Source: Streptomyces lomondensis
Lineage (GTDB): Bacteria; Actinomycetota; Actinomycetes; Streptomycetales; Streptomycetaceae
DNA length: 64,000 nucleotides
Direction: 5' to 3'
Assembly: GCF_014651035.1 (NCBI RefSeq)
Contig: NZ_BMWC01000004.1
Location: 434,001-498,000, forward strand
Shown: piece by piece, positions 47,370-56,604 of the stretch
Layout of the letters: each line of letters begins with the position of its first letter
How positions within the stretch are numbered: position 1 is the first letter of the stretch
Program-made: the position numbers and the translations under genes
The notes under the pieces: model-generated
What the model saw: the letters and a program-made list of their open reading frames with translations, nothing else
What the model was told of the DNA's origin: nothing
Databases searched by the model: none

Positions 47370-47808
47370 CCCTCCTGAGCGCGGTTCATGATCGCAGCGC
47401 TGTGCCCGTCTCTCAGGGGACGAGCAGTTGTCAGCCCCCAGGAGGGCCCTCAGGGGTCCCGGGTGAGGAACCCGGTGAGTCGACACGCTGATGGGTGAGT
47501 TGTCGGCCCCCAGCCCGCCGTAGGTGAGGTAGCCCTCGACGGTGCATGTGCGGTTGCTCTTGTTCGTGAGCGCCACTAGGGCCTGTCCTTCTGGATGGTG
47601 ATGTCCGCCTTGAGGTGTGCCGAGCGGCAGTGCGGGGCCCGCACCCCTGCGGGGGACGGGACGGCGGAGGCGCGCGTCGCAGCAGCCCGGTCGGCGCCGC
47701 TGCCTTCGGTGGCCTCCTCGGTGTTCCCGCATCCGATCGCGGTCATGGCGAGCAGGGGGCGAGGACCAGCCGTGCCAATTTCGTCGTGCCTTGAGCAAGG
47801 ACACGCAT
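47370..47808 (-). pseudogene. DUF4232-type lipoprotein gene with several frameshifts
   Basis: After AGGAG, ATG 47808 opens RVLAQGTTKLARLVLAP, the start of a signal peptide. A frameshift near 47755 then gives LLAMTAIGCGNTEEA with a lipobox Cys and a mature part up to HLKADITIQKDRP. A second break at about 47580 leads to LVALTNKSNRTCTVEGYLTYG, the typical DUF4232 core (Thr-Asn, Cys-Thr, Gly-Tyr). Further sequence toward 47370 decays, and the C-terminal half is missing or scrambled. Three reading frames must be joined, so it is not expressed as one protein. The exact 3' limit is uncertain. Confidence 0.7.
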
Positions 47809-48017
47809 GTTTTCTCCTGAGATGGCCGGCGTATTCCTTGCAGCCCTGCCCAGGCAAGGTCGGCTTTCAGTGCCGATTGCTTCTCACGCGGCGACAACCA
47901 CGCCTTCAGCCCATCAGGTGTGGGCAGGTTTTGTACAGAGGGCTGTGAGGTGCTGGGGCGCCCAGTGGTTGCGACGCTGTCTTGAAAGTCCTCGTTCTTC
48001 CACTGGACGGTAATCAA
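47809..48017. other. No convincing gene between the lipoprotein remnant and the ammonia-lyase
   Basis: The minus-strand frame here (including KAWLSPREKQSALKADLAWAG) has some helical, charged character but no recognised family or ribosome site. It may be the scrambled end of a former gene. No clear promoter was found for the ammonia-lyase gene. Confidence 0.35.
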
Positions 48018-49605
48018 ATGGCCCGTAGAAATCCGCTCCTGGTCGTGGACGGCTCCGGTCTCACCCCCGACATGGTCCAGATGGTGGCCCGTACCCCCGG
48101 TGCGCGGGTCACGTTCGACGAAGCGGCCCGGGAAGGGACGACGGGTCCGTGACCAGCTCTTACGACAGAACGTGCCGATCTACGGTGTGACGACGGGGTT
48201 CGGGGACAGCAATACCGAGCAAGTCGCCGCGGAACGTGCCGGGGGTTTGCAGGAGCACCTCCTTCAGTTCCTGCTGTGTGGCACCGGCCCGTGTGTCCCG
48301 GACGAGGTGGTGCGGGCCACGATTCTGATTCGGGCCAACTGCCTGGCCAGGGGTGTCTCGGGAGTCCGTCCCAGCGTCGTGGAGCAGTTGCTGGCCCTGT
48401 TGGAACACGACGTGTTGGCCCTGGTGCCGGAACACGGCTCGGTCGGTGCCAGCGGCGATCTGATCCCCCTGGCGTATGTGGCCCAGACACTCACCGGCCA
48501 CGGCGACGTCCTGCATCGCGGCAGGCGTACCTCTGCTTCTGCTGCTCTTGAGCGGGTTGGGCTTGCCCCACTGGCCTTGGAGGCCAAGGAAGGGCTGGCT
48601 CTGGTCAACGGCACCTCGTTCATGTCGGCCCTCGCCTGCCTCGCCCTGGGCCATGCTCATCTGATCGCCGATGCCGCTGAGGCCGCCACCGCTCTGGCCG
48701 TGGAGGTCCTGTGCGGCAATACCGGGCACTATGACGACTTCCTGCAGGCCCACAAGCCCCACCCCGGCCAGCGAGCCAGTGCGCAGGCCATCCGTGCGAG
48801 GCTTTGCGGTTCCCGACTCGCCGTCGACCCTGTGCAGGTCCGCACGAGGACGCCGGATCTGGGCGGCCGTCCGCACCAGCATCTGGACCATGATGTGCAG
48901 GACCGCTACAGCCTGCGCTGTGCCCCCCATGTCATCGGTGTGCTTCGTGACACGCTGGCATGGGCCGGGCGCTGGCTGACCGTTGAGATCAATTCTGCCG
49001 ATGACAACCCGCTCTTCGACGCCCAGGATGTGGCGGTCCACAGCGGTGGCAATTTCTACGGCGGTCATGTCTGTCAGGCCATGGACGCACTCAAAACGGC
49101 TGTCGCGAGCGTCGCCGATCTGCTGGACAGGCAGCTTGCACTGCTTGTCGACGGCCGTTACAACCGCGGATTGCCCGCAAACCTCGCCCCAGGCGACACC
49201 GGCGGGGCGGCCGAGGCGGGGATGAACCATGGTTACAAAGGGGTTCAGATCGCCTGTTCGGCGCTCACCGCAGAGGCACTCAGGCGTACGGCGCCGGCTG
49301 CGGTGTTCTCCCGCTCGACGGAGGCCCACAACCAGGACAAGGTGAGTTTGGGGACCCATGCCGCCCGTGACGCAAGGGACGTCACCGAACTCACTGTGGC
49401 CGTCCTTGCGCACCACCTGCACGCTGCCTGTCAGGCTGCCGACCTGCGTGGCCCTCACCTGCTCTCACCTGCCGGCCGTGCACTGCACGCCGCCGTTCGC
49501 ACCGTCGCCGGTCCTCTGGCCGGCGACCGCCCGCTGGCCGGAGAACTGGCGGCTCTCGCACGCCACCTCAACCATGCTCAGGAGCCGCTGGGCCGGCCGT
49601 GCTGA
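48018..49605 (+). pseudogene. MIO-type aromatic amino acid ammonia-lyase (HAL/PAL family), 5' frameshift
   Basis: ATG 48018 opens 44 codons matching the family N-terminus (LTPDMVQMVARTP, VTFDEAARE) and then hits TGA. The rest of the enzyme continues in the +1 frame from about 48140 (RVRDQLLRQNVPIYGVTTGFG) to the stop at 49605. The catalytic Tyr of YGVTTGFG, the MIO triad in GSVGASGDLIPLAY, QDRYSLRC, NSADDNPL and GGNFYGG are all intact. The selectivity pair is Phe-Leu (QFLLCGTG), as in phenylalanine lyases, instead of His-Leu (Tyr) or Ser-His (His). A GTG at 48100 could start a shortened product without the N-terminal helix. One indel is all that separates it from an intact gene. Confidence 0.8.
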
Positions 49606-49716
49606 AGGCCCGGCCGAGCGGCTGCGGAGCGTCTCCGTTCGGCGGTTGTCAGCTGGTGGAGCACCTGGCCTGGACTTACGCTCCCCGAAGGAGACCTATA
49701 CGACGGAAGGTCCCGC

Positions 49717-51128
49717 ATGCTCGACTCCGCGCATTCGTCGCTCTTCGATTGGCCGTTGCGACTGTTCCAGCGGGCATCGAGATCCGTACCTGCCTATGCC
49801 GCCTTCCTCCAGAGCCGGGGATTCGATGCCCGTGCCGTCTCGGAGCCCGCAGACTTCAGCCGGGTACCGGTCACCAGCAAAGACGACTACCTGCGGGCGT
49901 ACCCGCTGTCCGATCTGTTGTGGAGTGGCGACTTTTCCGGTGTCGGGGTGCTGGCTGCCAGTTCCGGATCGAGCGGCACCCCGTTCTACTGGCCGCAGAA
50001 CGACCTCAGCCGCCAAGAGGCCATGCGGCTCAATGAGCCCCTATGGGAGACCTTCGACTGCCGCAGCCGCTCCACCTTGTGCATCATCACCTTCGCTATG
50101 GGCACGCACGTGGCTGCCACTTATGAATTGGGCGCAATCACCGGCCTGACACAGCGCGGCTACCGGCTCACGGCCATCTGCCCCGGCATCGATGTGGACG
50201 AGAGCGTCACGATCCTGCGGGACCTTGCTTCCGGATTCCAGCAGACGGTCATCATGGGCTACCCGCCGATCGTCAAAGACGTGATCGAGGCCGCAGCCGA
50301 CGTCGCGCTGGATACCTTGAACCTGCGTCTGGTTTTCTCCGGGGCTACTCCGAACACTGGCGTGACATGGTCCACCGAGCAGCGCACATCACCGACCCCC
50401 TCACGGGCTCGCTCGGTATCTACGGCACAGCCGACGCCGGTATCATCGGCGTCGAATCACCGCTGACGGTGTACATCCGTCGTCTCGCCGCGAAAAGCCC
50501 GCACGTACACAGCACGGTGTTCCCCGGCGCCAGTACACCGCCCGCTTTCGTAGAGTTCGATCCCGCTCTTCGCCATGTAGAAGAAATTGACGGGCATCTC
50601 ATCCTCAGTGCGCGCAGCGGGTTGCCACTGGTCCGCTACCGCATCGGCGACACCGGCCGGGTGATGACCATGCGCGAACTCACGCAGGCGATGAGGCAGT
50701 GCGGCCAGGAACTGCCCGCAGACCTCACTGCGTCATCCAGCGGCCACTTCATCGCGCTCCACGGACGCACCGACGTGGTCTGCACGTTCTACGCCCTCAA
50801 CATCTACCCCGACAACATCAAGGCCGGGTTGGAGAACCCGGACATCGAACATGAGATTTCAGGCAAGTTCGTCCTGGCGGTGGAGCAGTCGGACGGCGGC
50901 GACCAGCAACTGCGCCTCACGGTGGAACTGCGCCCCGGTGCGAACGATTGCCACCGGCTGCGCGAGCGCGTCACACAGGCCGTCATGCAGGCGCTGCGGC
51001 AGACCAACGCCGAGTACCGGCATCTGGAGCGAACCCAGCCCTCCCGCTGCGTCCCCGACATCGTCCTGCTTCCCCACGGCGATCCGGCCTTTGAGATCGC
51101 CGTCAAACACCGGTGGATCTCCTCATGA
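49717..51128 (+). pseudogene. PaaK-like aryl/acyl adenylating ligase, one frameshift
   Basis: About 470 codons in two frames. The first covers the N-terminal domain with VPVTSKDDYLRAYP and the phosphate-binding loop ASSGSSGTPFYW. Near 50340, after LRLVFSG, the frame changes to GYSEHWRDMVHRAAH and then SLGIYGTADAG (aromatic-binding region), YRIGDTGRV and a C-terminal domain. PaaK/CapK-type proteins activate an aryl or acyl acid with ATP, often to a CoA or carrier-bound thioester. GGAAGG precedes ATG 49717. The stop overlaps the next gene's ATG (ATGA). A single base change would restore it. Confidence 0.78.
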
Positions 51129-52743
51129 CCGCGTCGCCGCAACCAGCCTCCCGCGTGCGACTGTTCGACGCTTCCTCCACCGGGGAGATGGCAGCCTTCC
51201 GGATGCTGCGCGCGTCGGGGAAGGTCGACAGTGCGGTCGATGCCCTTCCACAGCTGATCGAAGAACTCTTCCACGTCGAGTTCCCCTTCCTCTCGACGGA
51301 CTCGCCCTTGAACCGACTGCCGTCCTCGGTCTGCCATCTGGGTCTGCCCAAGACGAGGATCTGTGCCGAACGCGTGTGGGAGCTGAACCCTTTCCAGCGT
51401 GTGGAGACCTTCCACGGCCTCACCGCCGAGACGATCGAGGCGTTCCTCGGCAACGGTGGGGACCGCCTGGACCTTCTCATCGAAGAAACGGACGACATCC
51501 ATATGAAGATCCACGCCCGTTTCGCAGCGCGCGCCCGGCGCATCCCGGTCCTCATGGCGACCGACAACGGCGACAACACCTTGCTCGATGTGGAGCGCTT
51601 CGACCTCGAACCGCGCCGGCACCTGTTCCACGGCGCGGTGGAGGAAAACCGTCTGCGTCGGGTACCCCGCCATCCCTCGCATGCCGAAAAGGTAGCCCTG
51701 GCCTGCCTGCTGGTGGGATCCGGCATCACCCCACGCATGCAGCTGTCGCTCCAGCAGGTGGGGACGCGCTTGACCGCCTGGCCGCAGCTCGGTACCGCCG
51801 CTGCCCTCTCGGGCGTGGCCCTGGCCTATGCCGCCCGACGCATCCTCACCGGACAGCTCATGCCATCCGGCCGGTACACGGTCGACCTCGATGCGCTCCT
51901 GGACGCCGAGTACCAGACACCGCGTGCTGTCGACGAGCGGACACGCATCAACACCGAGTACGTCACGAGTGTCCGTTCGCGGCCCGACGATGGGGGATCA
52001 CCTCGCAGCTCATGCAGGTGGCCCAGGTGCCCGGCAGCCGCACGGTGGCCACCCTGCGCCTCACCGAGGGCCCGGCCACGAGGGACGAGCGCCTCTACCG
52101 AGCCATCTGGCAGCGCCGCACCGACCGGGGACCCTACGCTCCCCTGGTGCCGCCTCCGTGGCTGCAATCCGGTGCGTTCTCAGACACCGCCACCGGCACC
52201 CGGACCTTCCTCATCACCGAACAGGCCGCAGTGAACAGGATCGCAGCGCTCGTGTGTTCGGGGATGGCCACCGTGCTGACGCTGCCCGCCATGCGCCGAG
52301 AGCTTGCAGAACTGCTGCACTGGAGCGGCGAGGCCGCCCAGACCGGCATGGCCGTAGAAGCACTGTTCCCCGACGCCGACCACCAGGACATGCCCGCGCG
52401 GCAGTGGTTCCTGACCCACGCCGACCCCGAGCGAACCGCCGAGCGGCTCCGCCATGTGTATGCGGTCTCCCCCGGCCTGCTGGCAGTTGTAGCGACCCGG
52501 GCCGACGACCCAAGAGCGTGGTGTGACGCCGGCCGGGCCGCCTACCGGCTTCTCCTGCGTGCCGCCGCCGACGGGCTGACGCACGACATCAACGCCGGAC
52601 CCGTGGAAATCCCCACCCTGACACCCCAACTGGCAGCTGAGCTGGAACCCGGCTGGCGACCCCAGGTACTTCTGCGCATCGGACGCCCCAGCAGCCCCTC
52701 CCACACGACTCCTTCCGTACGCAGAACCATTCAGCTCCGGTGA
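51125..52743 (+). pseudogene. Rv1355c-like ThiF (E1-type)/nitroreductase fusion, deleted and frameshifted
   Basis: Coupled to the ligase by an ATGA overlap. The first frame carries ThiF/E1 family sequence: GLPKTRICAERVWELNPFQRVE, LDLLIEETDDIHMKI, RRIPVLMATDNGDN and LLDVERFDLEPRRHLFHG. The glycine-loop and first Rossmann strand expected near residue 50 are not found. At about 51985 a new frame gives the later part of a nitroreductase-type domain (RRWGITSQLMQVAQVPGSRTVA, RRTDRGPYAPL). Its N-terminal FMN-binding APSGGN-type motif is absent. Total length is about 540 codons against roughly 700 in the family, consistent with internal losses. Confidence 0.68.
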
Positions 52744-52793
52744 CAAGTCGCGGACGACTGGGGTGACCACTGCCACCCTTCTGCAACGACCCT

Positions 52794-54275
52794 TTAGTCG
52801 CGTACGGTGACGCGCTCCGCCTCCTTCGGGGTGGACGTGGCGACCACGACCGACGGCCGGTCCCGCCGGGTCCGCAGGCCGGTGAGGGTGATCAGCAGGC
52901 CGGCGAGGGCGATGAGCGTCACCACCACCAGGCCGGGCCGGTAGCTGTCGAGGACGGCCTGCGGGGAGGCGGCGCCGCCCTCGGGGGAGTCCGCGGTCAC
53001 TACCGCCGTCACCACGGCCAGGAAGATCGCGCCGCCCACCTGCACCGAGGTGTTGAGCAGCCCGGAGACCATGCCCTGCTCGTGGTCGTCGACGCCGTTG
53101 GTGGCCTGGATGTTGAGCGAGGGGAAGACCAGGGCGCAGGCCGCGCCGATGAGCAGCATGCTCGGCAGGATCACCGCGGCGTACACCGGGGCGAGGTCGA
53201 CGCGCAGGAACAGCGCGTATCCGAGGACCATGAGCGCGAAGCCGACCGCGATCAGCCGCTGGGTGCCGAACCGGTCCACGATCGCGCCCACCTTCGTCGA
53301 GGACGCCGCCACCAGCACGCCCGCGGGCAGGAAGGCGAGCGCGGTGTGCAGCGCCGACCAGCCGAGCAGGGACTGCATGTAGAGCGTCGCGAGGAACTGG
53401 AAGCTGACGTAGGAGCCGAAGAAGGTCATCGCGCCGAGCTGGGCGCGGATCTGGCTGCCGGAGCGCAGCACACCGAGCCGGATCAGCGGACCCGCCGAGC
53501 GGCGCTCGACCAGGACGAACACGGTCAGCAGCACGGCCACGGCAAGGAAGGACAGCAGCGTGCGGGCCGACGCCCAGCCGGCCTCCGGTGCCTGGACGAC
53601 GGTGAAGACCAGCAGCAGCATCGACGCGGTGCCGAGGACGGCGCCGGGGAAGTCGTAGCCGTTGTGGTCCTTCTCCCGTTCGCTGCGCGGCAGCAGCTTC
53701 AGGCCGGCGACGAGCGCGATCAGGGCGATGGGCGCGGGCAGCAGCATGGTGAGGCGCCAACTGGCCTCGGTGAGCAGGCCGGACAGGACCAGGCCCATGG
53801 AGAAGCCGGTGGCCGCGCAGGTGGTGTAGATGGCCAGCGCCCGGTTGCGCAGCGGGCCCTCGGGAAATGTCGTGGTGATGATCGACAGGCCGGCGGGGGC
53901 CGTGAAGGCCGCGCTCAGGCCCTTGATGAAGCGGCTGGCGATGAGCAGCGGCCCGGAGTCGACGAGACCGCCGAGCAGCGAGGCCAGTGCGAAGACGCCC
54001 AGCGCCACCAGGAAGACCTGGCGCCGGCCCAGCAGGTCGGCGGCGCGGCCGCCGAGCAGCAGCAGACCGCCGTAGCCCAGGATGTAGCCGCTGATGATCC
54101 ATTGCAGCGCGGAGGTCGACAGGCCGAGGTCGGCGCCGATGGACGGCAGCGCGACGCCGACCATGGACACGTCGAGGGCGTCGAGGAACATCGCGGCGCA
54201 GAGCACCAGCAGGGTGCCCCACAGTCGGGGAGTCCAACGCCCTTCGGACGTCGGCGAGGTGAGCGGAGAGGTCAT
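52794..54275 (-). CDS. MFS drug efflux transporter (DHA2/EmrB-QacA type)
   Basis: A protein of 493 aa with about 14 transmembrane helices. Motif D1-like LDALDVSMVGVALPSIGADLG is at the start, motif A GGRAADLLGRRQ near residue 75, and motif C is in the fifth helix. It exports drugs or metabolites by proton antiport. It is divergent from a MarR gene, with an operator palindrome between them. It lies just beyond the damaged gene island; whether it once served that cluster is unknown. Confidence 0.92.
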   Translation of the reverse strand: MTSPLTSPTSEGRWTPRLWGTLLVLCAAMFLDALDVSMVGVALPSIGADLGLSTSALQWIISGYILGYGGLLLLGGRAADLLGRRQVFLVALGVFALASLLGGLVDSGPLLIASRFIKGLSAAFTAPAGLSIITTTFPEGPLRNRALAIYTTCAATGFSMGLVLSGLLTEASWRLTMLLPAPIALIALVAGLKLLPRSEREKDHNGYDFPGAVLGTASMLLLVFTVVQAPEAGWASARTLLSFLAVAVLLTVFVLVERRSAGPLIRLGVLRSGSQIRAQLGAMTFFGSYVSFQFLATLYMQSLLGWSALHTALAFLPAGVLVAASSTKVGAIVDRFGTQRLIAVGFALMVLGYALFLRVDLAPVYAAVILPSMLLIGAACALVFPSLNIQATNGVDDHEQGMVSGLLNTSVQVGGAIFLAVVTAVVTADSPEGGAASPQAVLDSYRPGLVVVTLIALAGLLITLTGLRTRRDRPSVVVATSTPKEAERVTVRD

Positions 54276-54288
54276 GCCGAGAGACTAC

Positions 54289-54315
54289 ATGCGCATGCAT
54301 GTGATGCAAGCGCAT
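54289..54315. promoter_or_regulatory. Operator palindrome between MFS and MarR genes
   Basis: ATGCGCATGCAT (54289-54300) and ATGCAAGCGCAT (54304-54315) are 12-bp arms with one mismatch around GTG. The site lies 14 bp upstream of the MFS start codon and 47 bp before the MarR start, as expected for a MarR repressor that controls both. Confidence 0.75.
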
Positions 54316-54361
54316 TTAATTCAGGTGCAACAATCTCGGTTTCTCTGTTACGGTGCGGCCC

Positions 54362-54757
54362 ATGGCGGCGAAGCAGGCCGAACAGGCGCTCGTGGAACGG
54401 TGGCGGGGCATTCTGGCGCTGCACGCGCGCACGCAGTGCGAACTCGACCGGGCGCTGCACGGCCACGGCCTGTGCGCCAGCGACTTCGAGGTGCTCGACG
54501 TCCTGGCCGCGGGCCGGGCTCCGAAGGGCACCGCGGCCTACCGCGTGCAGGAGATCTCCGAGCGGGTGCACCTCAGCCAGAGCGCGCTGTCCAGGCTGAT
54601 CGCGCGGCTGGAGAAGGAAGGGCTCGTGGAGCGCTGCATGTGCCCCGAGGACCGGCGGGGCGTGAAGGTCTCCCTCACGGCGAAGGGACGCGCGCTGCAC
54701 CGCGAGGTGCTGCCCGTGCAGCGCGCGGTGCTGGCGCGGACGCTGGCGGACGACTGA
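54362..54757 (+). CDS. MarR-family transcriptional regulator
   Basis: A protein of 131 aa. The winged helix-turn-helix contains VQEISERVHLSQSALSRLIARLEKEGLVER and the wing CPEDRRGVKVSLT. TACGGT at 54349-54354 lies 7 nt before ATG 54362, so translation is probably leaderless. GTG 54353 is less likely because it overlaps that box. Its target is the divergent MFS transporter gene. Confidence 0.9.
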   Translation: MAAKQAEQALVERWRGILALHARTQCELDRALHGHGLCASDFEVLDVLAAGRAPKGTAAYRVQEISERVHLSQSALSRLIARLEKEGLVERCMCPEDRRGVKVSLTAKGRALHREVLPVQRAVLARTLADD

Positions 54758-54763
54758 GCCCGG

Positions 54764-55492
54764 TCAGATCCCTGACGTCTCCCGCCACAGCTCCGCGAGC
54801 GCCCGATCGCCGGTGACCGACGGCAGGGGAGCCCTGTTCCACAGCGCCAGGTACAACTGGTCGGCAGGGCCGGACAGTTCGCACTCGGCGTCCCCGGACG
54901 CGCCGCGCGTGGTCACGGGCGGCTCCTCGGACAGCCGTACGGTCCACACCGCGTCGGTGTCGTCCGTGCGGACCCGCAGGACGCGCGGTTCGGGGGTGCG
55001 GACCCGGCTCTTGGGGCGGGCGTGGAAGCCGCGCAGCAGTTCGTCGATGCCGTCGGTCGCGAAGTCCGGGGCGAGGGCGGTCGTACCGCCCCCGCGTGCG
55101 GACTCGGCGTCCACCCGGTGCACGGCCGTCTCGTGCGCCTGCCGCCGGGTCCAGAAGGCCGGCGGGGACGGCGCGGGCAGGAAGGCCCAGCACTCCACGT
55201 CGGGCCGGGCGTCGGCCAGCACGCCGACGAGGTGGCGGTGGCCGGCGCGGTACCAGGCCACGAGCTCCGCGCCGTCGATGCCGGTGGGTTCGACCAGCGG
55301 GCGGCGCTCGGTGTACCCCTCGGTCACGTACGCGGCGGCCCAGCGGTGCACCGCGCCCGTGTGCCGCAACAGATCGCGCACCTGCCACCCCGGGCACGTC
55401 GGCACCTTCGCGTCCGTGCCCGCCTCCTCGGCGGCCGCGGCCAGCAACGGGCCCTCTGCCTCCAGCACTTGAAGCAACTCGGCGGTCTCCAT
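54764..55492 (-). CDS. Maleylpyruvate isomerase-family mycothiol-dependent enzyme
   Basis: A protein of 242 aa. The DinB-like four-helix domain opens LLQVLEAEGPLLAAAA and TCPGWQVRDLLRHTGAVHRWAA, with the metal-binding His in H-T-G and later HETAVHRVD. The C-terminal beta domain includes a Trp-rich (AVWTVRLSEEP) segment. Family members use mycothiol for isomerisation or conjugation; most in Streptomyces are uncharacterised. ATG 55492 has a weak ribosome site, and an upstream start at 55525 is not supported. Confidence 0.8.
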   Translation of the reverse strand: METAELLQVLEAEGPLLAAAAEEAGTDAKVPTCPGWQVRDLLRHTGAVHRWAAAYVTEGYTERRPLVEPTGIDGAELVAWYRAGHRHLVGVLADARPDVECWAFLPAPSPPAFWTRRQAHETAVHRVDAESARGGGTTALAPDFATDGIDELLRGFHARPKSRVRTPEPRVLRVRTDDTDAVWTVRLSEEPPVTTRGASGDAECELSGPADQLYLALWNRAPLPSVTGDRALAELWRETSGI

Positions 55493-55547
55493 GGCCCCGA
55501 GTCTGCCGCATGGAGCACGCTCCAAGCACCGGCAATTCCAGGGCCCG

Positions 55548-56426
55548 CTACGGCAGCGGCGTACCGCCCGTCGCGTTGACGATCTCGGCGGTGATGTACG
55601 ACGCCTCCTGCGAGGCGAGGAAGACGTACGCCGGGGCCATCTCGGCCGGCTGCGCGGGGCGCCCGATCGGCGCCTGCTTGCCGAACGTCTGCGTGTCCGG
55701 CATGGTCGACGGGATCAGCGGCGTCCACACCGGGCCCGGCGCCACCGCGTTGACGCGGACGCCCCGGTCGATCACCATCTGCGCCAGCCCCTGCGTGAAG
55801 GTGACGATCGCGCCCTTCGTCGTCGCGTAGTCCAACAGGTGCGGACTGGGCTTGTACGCCTGCACCGACGTGGAGTTGATGATGCTGCCGCCCTCCGGGA
55901 TGTGCGGCAGGGCCAGCTTGCACAGCCAGAACATGCCGTACAGGTTGGTGCGCATCACCCGGTCGAACTGCTCGGTGGAGATCGCCTCGATGCCCTCGGG
56001 CTGCGACATCTGGTACGCCGCGTTGTTCACCAGGACGTCGATCCGGCCGAACTCGTCCACGGCACGGCCGATCAGCGCCCGGCAGTTCTCCTCCTCCCGT
56101 ACGTCGCAGGAGACGGGCACGGCACGCCGTCCGGCCTCCTCGACCAGCCGGGCGGTCTCGGCGGCGTCGTCCTTCTCGTCGTCCAGATGGGTGAAGAGCA
56201 CGTCGGCTCCCTCACGGGCGAACGCCAGGGCGACCGCGCGGCCGATGCCGGAGTCCCCGCCGGTGATCACGGCCTTGCGGCCGTCCAGCCGGCCGCTGCC
56301 CCGGTAGGACTCCTCACCGTGGTCCGGGGGCGGGTCCATGGGCCCCGTCCAGCCCGGGTGCGGCTGGTCCTGGGAGGGAAACTCCGGGGTCGGGTGCTGC
56401 TTGCCGGGGTGCTGCTGTTCGCTCAC
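55548..56426 (-). CDS. SDR-family oxidoreductase with Pro/Gln-rich N-terminal extension
   Basis: A protein of 292 aa. A 45-residue hydrophilic tail (SEQQHPGKQHPTPEFPSQDQ) leads to the SDR core: TGGDSGIGRAVALAF, NNAAYQM, catalytic Ser in STSVQAYK and YATTKGA (YxxxK). This extended form matches YhdF/YdaD-like general stress dehydrogenases. GTG 56426 follows AAGGAGG. It is cytosolic and monocistronic. The substrate is not known. Confidence 0.88.
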   Translation of the reverse strand: MSEQQHPGKQHPTPEFPSQDQPHPGWTGPMDPPPDHGEESYRGSGRLDGRKAVITGGDSGIGRAVALAFAREGADVLFTHLDDEKDDAAETARLVEEAGRRAVPVSCDVREEENCRALIGRAVDEFGRIDVLVNNAAYQMSQPEGIEAISTEQFDRVMRTNLYGMFWLCKLALPHIPEGGSIINSTSVQAYKPSPHLLDYATTKGAIVTFTQGLAQMVIDRGVRVNAVAPGPVWTPLIPSTMPDTQTFGKQAPIGRPAQPAEMAPAYVFLASQEASYITAEIVNATGGTPLP

Positions 56427-56604
56427 GGGTCTGCCTCCTTGTTCCATGGCTACGGCCCGGTGATCGCAACGGGCGTGGCCACGGGTACCCCGGAACACGG
56501 CAGTGCCGATCAGCCGACCGTGGGTGGATCGCCGGACCGCGGCGAACGGGCTTCCGGCCCCGAAGATGCCGGCGTGCGCGCGCCGGACCCCGCGGCCGCT
56601 TCTC

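Noticed and set aside
47809..48017. Minus-strand frame containing KAWLSPREKQSALKADLAWAG
   Set aside because: Helical-looking but no family, start or conserved extension; reported only as empty space.
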